Positions 1 to 5,557 of a DNA stretch of 9,520 bases are shown here, piece by piece. Source of the DNA: Candidatus Moranbacteria bacterium CG_4_9_14_3_um_filter_42_9 (GTDB lineage Bacteria; Patescibacteriota; Minisyncoccia; Moranbacterales; UBA2206); NCBI GenBank assembly GCA_002790635.1, contig PFVN01000039.1:270-9789 (forward strand), read 5' to 3'. The position numbers and the translations under genes were made by a program. Each line of letters begins with the position of its first letter. The stretch's first letter is position 1. Below the pieces are notes generated by a model, which made no database searches, was not told the origin of the DNA, and worked only from the letters and a program-made list of their open reading frames with translations.

Positions 1-211
1 GTCCAGAAACTAAGATGCAGTATCAGTACGTTCCTATTTTTGTAGTGTTAGTTAGGTTAGCGGTATCTCCGGTTCCGTGGCACATGAAATTTAGTTTAAC
101 CTAAAAATGTTGCAACTAATTTTCATTCCGCTAGCCAATAATTTTTCCTTGGTGTAGCAACAAAAGACGAGGGCACCTGGAAGAGATTGGGGCCATTGTA
201 TAATAGTGCTA
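1..211. other. left-edge stretch with no recognised gene
   Basis: No convincing coding region is visible here. One open stretch on the plus strand enters from the left edge and reads about 33 codons before a TAA at 102-104; it could be the 3' end of an upstream gene, but the residues match nothing I recognise. Other frames are quickly broken by stops. The right end carries the promoter of the following methyltransferase. Confidence 0.4.
199..204 (+). promoter_or_regulatory. -10 box for a leaderless methyltransferase mRNA
   Basis: A perfect TATAAT ends 7 bases before the ATG at 212, so transcription should begin at or next to the start codon. No good -35 hexamer is visible. The box decides the start: an in-frame GTG at 206 would lie upstream of the expected transcription start. 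Confidence 0.6.
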
Positions 212-859
212 ATGAATATTGACCACGCTACTCAAGATTATTATAGAAGTAATAATGAAAGATTTTACACACACCCCGTAGTACAAGCTTTTTCGAAACC
301 AAAATACGATTGGATTTCCAATCAAGTTACAATTACAGGCAAGAAAGTATTGGATGTGGGGTCTGGTAACGGCTATTTTGCGCAATATTTTGGTAGTAAG
401 TCTGACCTAACAGCACTGGATCTTTCTGAGCATCAGTTAAAAAATAATCCTGCTACAAAAAAGGTTATAGGTTCTGCATATAAACTTCCCTTTGAAGATG
501 CATCCTTTGATATAGTTTTCTGCTCCAATTTATTACACCATCTAGAATCGCCTTTAATAGCACTAAAAGAAATGGCTAGAGTTTCACGAAAATATGTAAT
601 TATTTCTGAACCAAATGTTTTTAATTTAATAATTATTTTAGGATCTTTGTTTATTAAACATGAAAGAGGGGCGTTAAAATTTTCTAAAAGATTTGTGTCT
701 AATTTAATTACCGAAGCGGGATTAAAAATTATTAAACATACTTTCATAGGTGGCCTGGTTATGCCTAACGGTACACCAACTTTCATGTTACCGTATGTAA
801 ACCCAGTTTCTAGAAGTTTTTGTAGTTTTTTTCAAATATTTATTTCGGAAAAGTATTGA
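212..859 (+). CDS. class I SAM-dependent methyltransferase
   Basis: Predicted cytosolic small-molecule or lipid methyltransferase of the Methyltransf_11/type 11 class, 215 residues. The SAM-binding motif I is VLDVGSGNG at residues 46-54, the acidic residue after strand 2 is D70 in TALDLSE, and the motif LPFEDASFDIVFCSNLLHH (about 92-110) is the usual region that closes the SAM pocket. A hydrophobic stretch near residues 138-148 (NLIIILGSLFI) may rest on the membrane. The substrate cannot be read from sequence. The start is ATG 212, chosen because the TATAAT at 199-204 implies a leaderless transcript; a GTG two codons upstream is possible but unlikely. The gene is visibly richer in A+T than the rest of the window, and stands alone, with about 140 bases before the next gene. 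Confidence 0.85.
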   Translation: MNIDHATQDYYRSNNERFYTHPVVQAFSKPKYDWISNQVTITGKKVLDVGSGNGYFAQYFGSKSDLTALDLSEHQLKNNPATKKVIGSAYKLPFEDASFDIVFCSNLLHHLESPLIALKEMARVSRKYVIISEPNVFNLIIILGSLFIKHERGALKFSKRFVSNLITEAGLKIIKHTFIGGLVMPNGTPTFMLPYVNPVSRSFCSFFQIFISEKY

Positions 860-961
860 GGCTCGAACACCTTCCTTTATGTGATACCGGGTTTTTTATT
901 GTTACAGCAATATTTAATTAGAGGTGAAGAGACTATTATTACCACCTGCTTTGAAATCCCA

Positions 962-990
962 TGGATAAGTCGATGCACACCCCATATAAT
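962..990 (+). promoter_or_regulatory. probable sigma70-type promoter of the lipase operon
   Basis: A perfect TATAAT lies at 985-990, with a partial -35 (TGGATA, 962-967) 17 bases upstream. The ATG at 1002 is only 11 bases after the -10, so the 5' leader would be about 5 bases. No Shine-Dalgarno site fits in that space. Confidence 0.5.
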
Positions 991-1001
991 AAGCAGGCAT
1001 C

Positions 1002-2384
1002 ATGCGTATTTTTACGAAATTAACAACTATACTATCGCTAGTCCGTTTTAAGGCGACTTCGTTTGTTAAGTCACTTTTCAAAACACGAAACGTTTTGGTT
1101 GTTGTTAGCTTGTTTCTAGTGATAGGTTCGGGATTTTTGCTCTATAAATCTTTGACTCCAAAAAGAATCTTAACTCAATCAGAGTTTGTTGCGCAGTCTA
1201 AATCTTTACCGGTAGAAAACAAGCCGGCAATTAGAAAGGTTTTTCTTAACTCCACACCGGACTTATCTTTTAGCATGGCTGAGATAAATAATTTAAGCAG
1301 ATTTTTATACGGGACGTATACGGCACCTCCTGCCAAATATTCTGTGAAGAAATATAAAGTTAAATATACAAGTTTGGACCAAAGTAACAAGGAAATAACT
1401 ATCTACGCCCAGTTTTATATTCCGGGAGTAGAAATGGCTCAAAGCTTTCCGGTTTATATATTTGGCCAGGGGACAACAGGTCTTGGTGACACATGCGCTC
1501 CTTCTAAAGAACAACCCAGATACGACAACTGGGGTGACTACCAAACACATATGCTGTCTTACGCATCTCAGGGTTATATTGTTATGTTTCCTGATTACGA
1601 AGGCTTTAACGATCCGGGTAGAATTCACCATTACTTTAATGCCCAACTAGAGGCGCACGTGCTACTTGATGGAGCCAAAGCCACTTTCGAATTGTTAAAC
1701 TCAGATCCCACTCTACTAGTAAAACCTAAAGATGCTGTATTTTTTGCAGGTTACTCCCAGGGAGGTCATGCTGTTTTTGCAGTCTCAGATGTAGCTGCAA
1801 GTTACGCACCTGAAGTGCCTATAAAAGGTGTGATTGGGGACGGCCCTACCACCGATATAGCGGCTCTTTTAAGAGAAAACCCAATTCTCTCCCCATATCT
1901 AATATATTCTTATTCAGACCTGTACGGTAAAGACCAGATTGACCCGGCCCAAATACTATTGCCTAGTTTATTGGAGAATTTAGCTCTTAATGTAAAGTCA
2001 CTGTGTATAGGAAAAATTTCTAATGCATACTCGAGCAACCCTCGAAAGATTTTTAATGATAAATTTTATAGTGCTTTATTTAATAACACTTTGGAACAAG
2101 ACTTTCCTGAAATCAATAAACTCTTCAACGAAAACAATTCGGGCTTGCTCAAAAGTTCTGTTCCAGGCTTAGTTTTACAAGGAACCGCCGACCCGATAGT
2201 GACAGTAAAATCCCAAAAAGAGTTTGTACGTAAATCCTGTGCCGTAGGAAACAGCATTACGTACTATGAATACCCCAGTGTACATCATTACCGAATAAGA
2301 CAGGCTAGTATAAAAGATACCTTAAATTGGATGGACCGAATTATTGAGGGAAAAATTCCGGTCTCTTCGTGTGCTGGGCTATAA
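1002..2384 (+). CDS. membrane-anchored secretory-lipase-like alpha/beta hydrolase
   Basis: Predicted serine ester hydrolase, 460 residues, resembling the secretory lipase (LIP) family. A basic N-terminus followed by one hydrophobic segment (about 31-48) looks like an uncleaved signal anchor, which would place the catalytic domain outside the cytoplasm. The nucleophile elbow is GYSQGG with S252. The likely catalytic acid is D397 in GTADPIV, and the histidine is H428 or H429 in SVHHYR. The oxyanion region GQGTTGLGDTCAPS (about 152-165) and FPDYEGF match the LIP pattern. Such enzymes usually cleave acyl esters or triglycerides; the real substrate is unknown. It begins a three-gene run: the next ATG is four bases after its TAA. 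Low confidence on substrate, high on fold. Confidence 0.85.
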   Translation: MRIFTKLTTILSLVRFKATSFVKSLFKTRNVLVVVSLFLVIGSGFLLYKSLTPKRILTQSEFVAQSKSLPVENKPAIRKVFLNSTPDLSFSMAEINNLSRFLYGTYTAPPAKYSVKKYKVKYTSLDQSNKEITIYAQFYIPGVEMAQSFPVYIFGQGTTGLGDTCAPSKEQPRYDNWGDYQTHMLSYASQGYIVMFPDYEGFNDPGRIHHYFNAQLEAHVLLDGAKATFELLNSDPTLLVKPKDAVFFAGYSQGGHAVFAVSDVAASYAPEVPIKGVIGDGPTTDIAALLRENPILSPYLIYSYSDLYGKDQIDPAQILLPSLLENLALNVKSLCIGKISNAYSSNPRKIFNDKFYSALFNNTLEQDFPEINKLFNENNSGLLKSSVPGLVLQGTADPIVTVKSQKEFVRKSCAVGNSITYYEYPSVHHYRIRQASIKDTLNWMDRIIEGKIPVSSCAGL

Positions 2385-2388
2385 GTCC

Positions 2389-2667
2389 ATGCACGGTACT
2401 ACGACTTACTTTGTGTATTTGCTCCAATGCGCAGATAACACGTATTACTGCGGCTATACAACTAACTTACTTAAACGTATAGGCAGCCACAATACTTCTA
2501 AGGTTGGCGCCAAGTACACCCGCTCTAGAAGACCTGTGGTTTTGAAACACGCAGAAAACTTTACAAGTAGAGGTGACGCGCTTAAGAGAGAATACCAAAT
2601 TAAAAAGCTATCTCATGAAGAAAAGGCTAAACTGTGCACTACGAAGATTACAAAAAAATTGCTTTAG
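2389..2667 (+). CDS. GIY-YIG nuclease-domain protein, YhbQ/UPF0213 type
   Basis: A single-domain GIY-YIG protein of 92 residues, close to the usual 80-100 of the UPF0213/YhbQ group. The motif halves are VYLLQC (9-14) and CGYTTNLLKR (21-30), with R30 the usual catalytic arginine, followed by HN (34-35), AKYTRSRRP (41-49) and ALKREYQIKKLS, where E68 is the likely metal-binding glutamate. The family is presumed to nick or process DNA, but the cellular role of most members is unknown. I place the start at ATG 2389, four bases after the hydrolase stop, because the motif begins right after it; a TTG at 2344 would put 15 extra residues inside the upstream gene. It overlaps the next gene by 34 bases. 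Confidence 0.88.
   Translation: MHGTTTYFVYLLQCADNTYYCGYTTNLLKRIGSHNTSKVGAKYTRSRRPVVLKHAENFTSRGDALKREYQIKKLSHEEKAKLCTTKITKKLL
2621..2626 (+). promoter_or_regulatory. Shine-Dalgarno-like site supporting a GTG start
   Basis: AAAAGG sits 7 bases before the GTG at 2634, inside the GIY-YIG gene. It supports GTG as the true start of the metallopeptidase and suggests translational coupling with the gene it overlaps. Confidence 0.5.
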
Positions 2668-2990
2668 AACTTGTTACCCGTCGACTTGCGTACTTTAATA
2701 AAACGTATAGCTACGCGTATAACAAAATAACTATAAAAAGGCAGAAAACACGGTGGGGAAGCTGTTCACAAAAGAAGAACCTGAATTTTAACTACAAAAT
2801 AGTTTTTCTTCCGTCTGAGCTATCCGATTATATTATTGTTCATGAACTGTGCCATTTAAACGAGTTTAATCACTCAAGCAGATTTTGGAAGCTGGTTTAT
2901 CGCGCTATTCCCGACTACAGCAACACAAGGGCACGGCTGCGGCTTGTGGATTTAAGAAAATTGGGTTCGTCACGGAGCAACACCCGTTGA
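2634..2990 (+). CDS. YgjP-like (DUF45) zinc metallopeptidase domain protein
   Basis: A 118-residue protein with the YgjP/DUF45 signature, related to the M48 metallopeptidases: RWGSCSQKKNLNFNY at about 40-54, then the zinc site VHELCH with H70, E71 and H74, and a third ligand H80 in NEFNHSSRFW. The family is predicted to be a cytosolic zinc peptidase or hydrolase; members are often found near type I restriction or other DNA enzymes, and their substrates are unknown. It is shorter than the usual 160-240 residues, keeping only the catalytic C-terminal domain. The start is a GTG supported by AAAAGG 7 bases upstream; the gene overlaps the GIY-YIG gene by 34 bases in another frame. Its TGA stop is 5 bases from the stop of the convergent flavin-protein gene. 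Confidence 0.85.
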   Translation: MHYEDYKKIALELVTRRLAYFNKTYSYAYNKITIKRQKTRWGSCSQKKNLNFNYKIVFLPSELSDYIIVHELCHLNEFNHSSRFWKLVYRAIPDYSNTRARLRLVDLRKLGSSRSNTR

Positions 2991-2995
2991 AGGCG

Positions 2996-3454
2996 TCACT
3001 GCTGTAGTCTAAACTCCTGCCTTGAATCTTTGGGAAAATTAACCTCATCAAACAACACTATTAGTTCTGGCACTATTTTGTAGCAAACGTGCGGATCTAA
3101 GTGGGCAACTATCTTCTCAACATTTAACATGGGCATGGCGAATCTCTTAGCGTATAACAACATCGCGGGCAGCGCCTCCTTACCTTTCAACTCAGTAGCA
3201 ATTCCCTGAAACTGCAGCCCTCTAACGTCCTGGCCAGGTGTGTGGGGCAGCACTACCGTTCCGGCAACTTTTGAGTTTTCTCTAATTTCCTGAGAGTGCC
3301 TTCTTTTTGGCGTAGAAATCCAATAAAGGTTAAGCGCGCTATCATAAACAAAGTAAACTGAACAGGTCCAAGGCTGATTATCTTTGGAAGTTGCAACCTG
3401 CATTAAGGTCGCTTCACTCAGGTACTGTTCGATTATTTCTCTAAGATTTGTCAT
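2996..3454 (-). CDS. pyridoxamine 5'-phosphate oxidase-like split-barrel flavin protein
   Basis: A 152-residue protein of the PNPOx-like FMN-binding split-barrel superfamily. The typical run is visible: an N-terminal helix, then LMQVATSKDNQPWTCSVYF (17-35), a strand ending in LYWISTPKRRHSQEI (about 43-57), and KVAGTVV (62-68). This arrangement forms the dimeric barrel that binds FMN or F420. Members are often uncharacterised oxidoreductases or flavin carriers rather than true pyridoxamine oxidases, so no gene symbol is given. It is transcribed alone and convergently with the lipase operon. The ATG at 3454 is supported by an extended -10 box 6 bases upstream. Confidence 0.82.
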   Translation of the reverse strand: MTNLREIIEQYLSEATLMQVATSKDNQPWTCSVYFVYDSALNLYWISTPKRRHSQEIRENSKVAGTVVLPHTPGQDVRGLQFQGIATELKGKEALPAMLLYAKRFAMPMLNVEKIVAHLDPHVCYKIVPELIVLFDEVNFPKDSRQEFRLQQ

Positions 3455-3460
3455 GAGGCT

Positions 3461-3469
3461 ATTGTATCA
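3461..3469 (-). promoter_or_regulatory. extended -10 promoter, leaderless start of the flavin protein
   Basis: On the minus strand the site reads TGATACAAT: a TGn extension plus a TACAAT -10 box (3461-3466). No -35 hexamer is obvious, which fits an extended -10. The ATG starts 6 bases after the box, so the transcript should start at the initiation codon. Confidence 0.55.
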
Positions 3470-3506
3470 AAAGGAGTGTAGCTAAATGCAGCGATCTTCC
3501 AGCCGT

Positions 3507-3540
3507 AAAAATTAAAGCCGGAGAATATCATTACTCCGGC
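3507..3540 (-). terminator. intrinsic terminator of the downstream membrane-protein gene
   Basis: GCCGGAG (3517-3523) pairs with CTCCGGC (3534-3540) around a 10-base loop. Read on the minus strand the stem is followed by TTTAATTTTTA, a fair U-tail. It lies 15 bases after the TAG of the gene at 3556-4167. The stem sequence is the same as in the terminator at 4354-4395. Confidence 0.75.
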
Positions 3541-3555
3541 CTTTGTTATCAAGTT

Positions 3556-4167
3556 CTAATCTGTGTCGTCTTCAACAGTCCCATGGTTGGCGCCCTCAAC
3601 AACTAAAGGCAAGCACGCGCGGTTCCATGCGCTAACGGCTCTTGCACGTGCACGAACAAACGGGGGATGCTGCCACACTGCACTAAGTATAAATAGTGTA
3701 AGTGTTGCGACGCTGAAAACAACGCTGGTTGCAACTAACCAGGCTATGATCTTTACGGTCATATCAAAATACTCAAAAATAAGCGTCCCCAACACCCATA
3801 CGCTCAGGGGAAGGAGCAAATACTCCCACGGCGCAAAACGAAAGCGTGTTCCATCAGGTCGTTCCTTATAGTCGGTAAAGTTGCGCTGGCACGTGATTTC
3901 GTCATCGAGATCAAACAGTTTCCCGATGAAACGGTATCCGAAGATCCACGCTACGACAATATACAGTATCCGAACTCCCTGTAGCACACTTGCTACGGCA
4001 GCAAGGGCAGCGTAAGCAATGACCGAGGTCGGAACCTTGAACCAGTAGTAAGTACACGCCTTTCCCTGCGCACGCCGGCCGTACACAAATTCGGTCACTT
4101 TCCAATGCCACGACTTGTCACTAACATGACCTAAACGGTATTTTAGCTTCGTTATCATAGCAAGCAT
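3556..4167 (-). CDS. multi-pass membrane protein of unknown family, copy A
   Basis: A 203-residue protein I do not recognise. It begins with a basic amphipathic segment, then hydrophobic stretches at about 46-78 (long enough for two close-packed segments), 115-132 and 137-165, suggesting three or four membrane spans. A polar loop (about 81-112) and an acidic C-terminal tail lie between and after them. It is a paralogue of the gene at 4407-5000: I count 63 identities in the first 120 aligned residues, without gaps. Shared signatures are SWHWK, GKACTYYW, GYRF, DYKE-PDG-R, RFAPWE, VRARA and PLVVE. The gene has its own promoter (4208-4236), an AAGGAG site and a terminator, so it is monocistronic and probably well expressed. 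It looks richer in G+C than the plus-strand genes. A structural or envelope role is possible; no function is assigned. Confidence 0.8.
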   Translation of the reverse strand: MLAMITKLKYRLGHVSDKSWHWKVTEFVYGRRAQGKACTYYWFKVPTSVIAYAALAAVASVLQGVRILYIVVAWIFGYRFIGKLFDLDDEITCQRNFTDYKERPDGTRFRFAPWEYLLLPLSVWVLGTLIFEYFDMTVKIIAWLVATSVVFSVATLTLFILSAVWQHPPFVRARARAVSAWNRACLPLVVEGANHGTVEDDTD

Positions 4168-4175
4168 TGTTTTTT

Positions 4176-4181
4176 CTCCTT
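4176..4181 (-). promoter_or_regulatory. strong Shine-Dalgarno site of copy A
   Basis: AAGGAG on the minus strand lies 8 bases before the ATG at 4167. It selects this ATG over the in-frame methionine at codon 4, and contrasts with the leaderless starts of several neighbours. Confidence 0.75.
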
Positions 4182-4207
4182 ATGTTTGATTTGAACAGTT
4201 AGAAACA

Positions 4208-4236
4208 ATTCTAGGATACAAATATCTATAAGTCAA
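4208..4236 (-). promoter_or_regulatory. sigma70-type promoter of copy A
   Basis: Read on the minus strand: TTGACT (-35, 4231-4236), a 17-base spacer, then TAGAAT (-10, 4208-4213). The predicted leader is about 33 bases and holds the AAGGAG site. The -35 lies in a 14-bp block identical to one in the promoter of copy B. Confidence 0.8.
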
Positions 4237-4239
4237 TTT
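4226..4239 (-). repeat. 14-bp promoter element, duplicated at 5056-5069
   Basis: The minus-strand sequence AAATTGACTTATAG occurs here and again at 5056-5069. Both copies contain the -35 hexamer at the same place. It may be a remnant of the cassette duplication, kept for promoter strength, or an operator overlapping the -35. Confidence 0.7.
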
Positions 4240-4240
4240 A

Positions 4241-4267
4241 GGGCTTAGGGGTAGGGGGCAAGTGGGG
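4241..4267 (+). other. potential G-quadruplex motif upstream of the copy A promoter
   Basis: Four G-runs occur on the plus strand: GGG, GGGG, GGGGG and GGGG, separated by loops CTTA, TA and CAAGT. This satisfies the standard G3+N1-7 pattern. It begins 4 bases upstream of the -35 of copy A, on the strand that is template for that gene. Nothing comparable precedes copy B on this strand. Folding in the cell is not shown. Confidence 0.55.
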
Positions 4268-4353
4268 CAAAACGCGTGAAAGCTGCTAATAACACTGTTT
4301 TTAAAACGTTTGATTTATTTATATACAGAAATACTGATAAACACCTGTGAACT

Positions 4354-4395
4354 AAAGAGAAAAGTAAAGCCGGAGTGATTTTATTCCCCGGCTTT
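4354..4395 (-). terminator. intrinsic terminator of copy B
   Basis: AAAGCCGGAG (4366-4375) faces CCCCGGCTTT (4386-4395) across a 10-base loop. One position (4374/4387) is A opposite C on the plus strand but G opposite U in minus-strand RNA, so the stem pairs fully only in the minus transcript. It is followed there by TTTACTTTTC. It lies just after the TAG of the gene at 4407-5000. Confidence 0.8.
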
Positions 4396-4406
4396 TTTCT
4401 TGAGTA

Positions 4407-5000
4407 CTATTCGGCTGTTTCTTCGAAAAGTGGCGCTTCCTCAACGACTAGAGGAGGACATACACGGTTCCAGGTATTGCTGACCTCAGCGCGTGCCCTA
4501 ACAATTGGAGGAAACTTCCAGGCCGCGGTCACAAAGTAGATCAAGATTACGGCGCCGGCGATTCCTGCAGTCCAGGTCAGGACTTTAATGCCGGTAGCCG
4601 GGTACTGAATAGCCAGCATCCACAAGACCCACGCGCATGCCGGGATCAGCAGAAGCTCCCATGGTGCAAAGCGTGACCTCGAGCCGTCAGGCTTCTCCTT
4701 GTAGTCGTTGTAGTTGTAATTGCTCAAAACCGACTCGTCAATGTCAAAGATCTTGGCGTTGAAGCGGTAGCCAAATACCCACATTACCCCGACCCAAAAA
4801 ATCCTGCAGACATGCACAATACCGGTTAAAATAGCCAATCCGGCGTATGCGAGCAGAGATAGCGGGATTTTTATCCAATAGTAAGTACATGCCTTGCCGC
4901 GCGCCTTTCTGCCGAAAATGTACTCGACAGCTTTCCAGTGCCAGGAGCGCGCGTCAATATGGCTCAGACGTTCCTTGATTGTTGTCAACTGCTTTAGCAT
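4407..5000 (-). CDS. multi-pass membrane protein of unknown family, copy B
   Basis: A 197-residue paralogue of the gene at 3556-4167, with the same order of parts. There is a basic N-terminus with SWHWK (19-23), then GRKARGKACTYYW (30-42) and hydrophobic segments at about 45-78, 114-132 and 137-160. A loop carries DYKEKPDGSR (99-108) and RFAPWE (110-115), and the C-terminal tail has VRARA, WNR, PLVVE and many glutamates. The tryptophans, tyrosines and the cysteine of ACTYYW are kept in both copies, which suggests a conserved fold or contact surface rather than free drift. The gene has its own promoter, SD site and terminator. I recognise no named family; I infer an integral membrane protein with a cytosolic or periplasmic charged tail, function unknown. 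Confidence 0.8.
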   Translation of the reverse strand: MLKQLTTIKERLSHIDARSWHWKAVEYIFGRKARGKACTYYWIKIPLSLLAYAGLAILTGIVHVCRIFWVGVMWVFGYRFNAKIFDIDESVLSNYNYNDYKEKPDGSRSRFAPWELLLIPACAWVLWMLAIQYPATGIKVLTWTAGIAGAVILIYFVTAAWKFPPIVRARAEVSNTWNRVCPPLVVEEAPLFEETAE

Positions 5001-5007
5001 TCCATTT

Positions 5008-5014
5008 CTCCTTT
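5008..5014 (-). promoter_or_regulatory. strong Shine-Dalgarno site of copy B
   Basis: AAAGGAG on the minus strand, 7 bases before the ATG at 5000. A second, out-of-frame ATG lies between the site and the start and is not used for this reading frame. Confidence 0.75.
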
Positions 5015-5037
5015 GTCTATTTGGATTGTTGCTCGCA

Positions 5038-5066
5038 ATTTTATGTCAAAACGACCTATAAGTCAA
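5038..5066 (-). promoter_or_regulatory. sigma70-type promoter of copy B
   Basis: On the minus strand: TTGACT (-35, 5061-5066), a 17-base spacer, TAAAAT (-10, 5038-5043). The leader would be about 31 bases. The geometry matches the copy A promoter. It lies back to back with the divergent Nudix promoter, with only two bases between the two -35 hexamers. Confidence 0.8.
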
Positions 5067-5068
5067 TT

Positions 5069-5098
5069 TTGCCTCCCAAATCCCTTAGCTAGTATAAT
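5069..5098 (+). promoter_or_regulatory. promoter of the Nudix gene, leaderless
   Basis: TTGCCT (5069-5074) and a perfect TATAAT (5093-5098) are separated by 18 bases. The ATG at 5105 starts 7 bases after the last -10 base, where the transcript itself should start. No SD site can fit. Confidence 0.65.
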
Positions 5099-5104
5099 AC
5101 CCGC

Positions 5105-5557
5105 ATGAGAAATAAAGACCGCGAATCGCGCCCAAAAGTTGTCCTTGTAACAAGGGCACTGGTCAAAAACGATAAAGCGCAGATTCTCGTATTAAAGCGT
5201 TCAAACGAGAGAAGCTATTTACCAGGAAGATGGGAGCTGCCCGGAGGAAAACTAGACATTGGCCAAGACGCATCCAGCGCCTTAGAGCGGGAAGTCCTTG
5301 AAGAAACAGGGCTAGTGGTTATTCCAACAGATAGAATGGCTTACTGGCACGGTGAAATCATTTCTAGCGGCAAGTACAAAGGTCTTCCTTACATTATTTT
5401 GGTCGGGACTGCAAAAACTATTGCGGGCGAAGTGACCATTTCTAACGAGCACACAGCGTATAAGTGGGTTTCCAAGGCACAAGCTCTGGAATTAGACCTT
5501 ACCTCAGAGTGCAGAGCAGCAATATCAGTACTTACAAAAAATCTGAAAAACGACTAG
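5105..5557 (+). CDS. Nudix hydrolase
   Basis: A 150-residue Nudix-fold protein, expected to hydrolyse a nucleoside diphosphate linked to another group, for example oxidised or excess nucleotides, in the cytosol. The Nudix box runs from G48 to L70: G-x5-Q54-x7-R62-E63-V-L-E66-E67-T-G-L. The REVLEE core that binds metal is intact, but the first glutamate of the consensus is glutamine (Q54). The preceding strand LPGRWELPGGKL is typical of MutT-like members. The substrate is undetermined. The ATG at 5105 is favoured by the leaderless promoter. The stop overlaps that of the convergent methyltransferase gene within a CTAG. Confidence 0.92.
   Translation: MRNKDRESRPKVVLVTRALVKNDKAQILVLKRSNERSYLPGRWELPGGKLDIGQDASSALEREVLEETGLVVIPTDRMAYWHGEIISSGKYKGLPYIILVGTAKTIAGEVTISNEHTAYKWVSKAQALELDLTSECRAAISVLTKNLKND

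Noticed and set aside
3..104. Open stretch at the left edge as the tail of an upstream gene
   Set aside because: Only 33 codons without any recognisable motif; noted in the left-edge entry but not called as a gene.
206..211. GTG start two codons upstream of the methyltransferase ATG
   Set aside because: The TATAAT at 199-204 would place transcription start at about 211, after this GTG.
887..900. CCGGG followed by T6 after the first methyltransferase, as a terminator
   Set aside because: I found no upstream arm that pairs with it, so no hairpin is supported.
922..947. Inverted repeat AGGTG/CACCT as a possible terminator or operator
   Set aside because: The stem is only 5 bp with a 16-base loop and no T-run follows; chance is sufficient.
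2344..2388. TTG start extending the GIY-YIG protein by 15 residues
   Set aside because: It lies inside the hydrolase gene, the added residues are not part of the domain, and ATG 2389 directly precedes the first motif.
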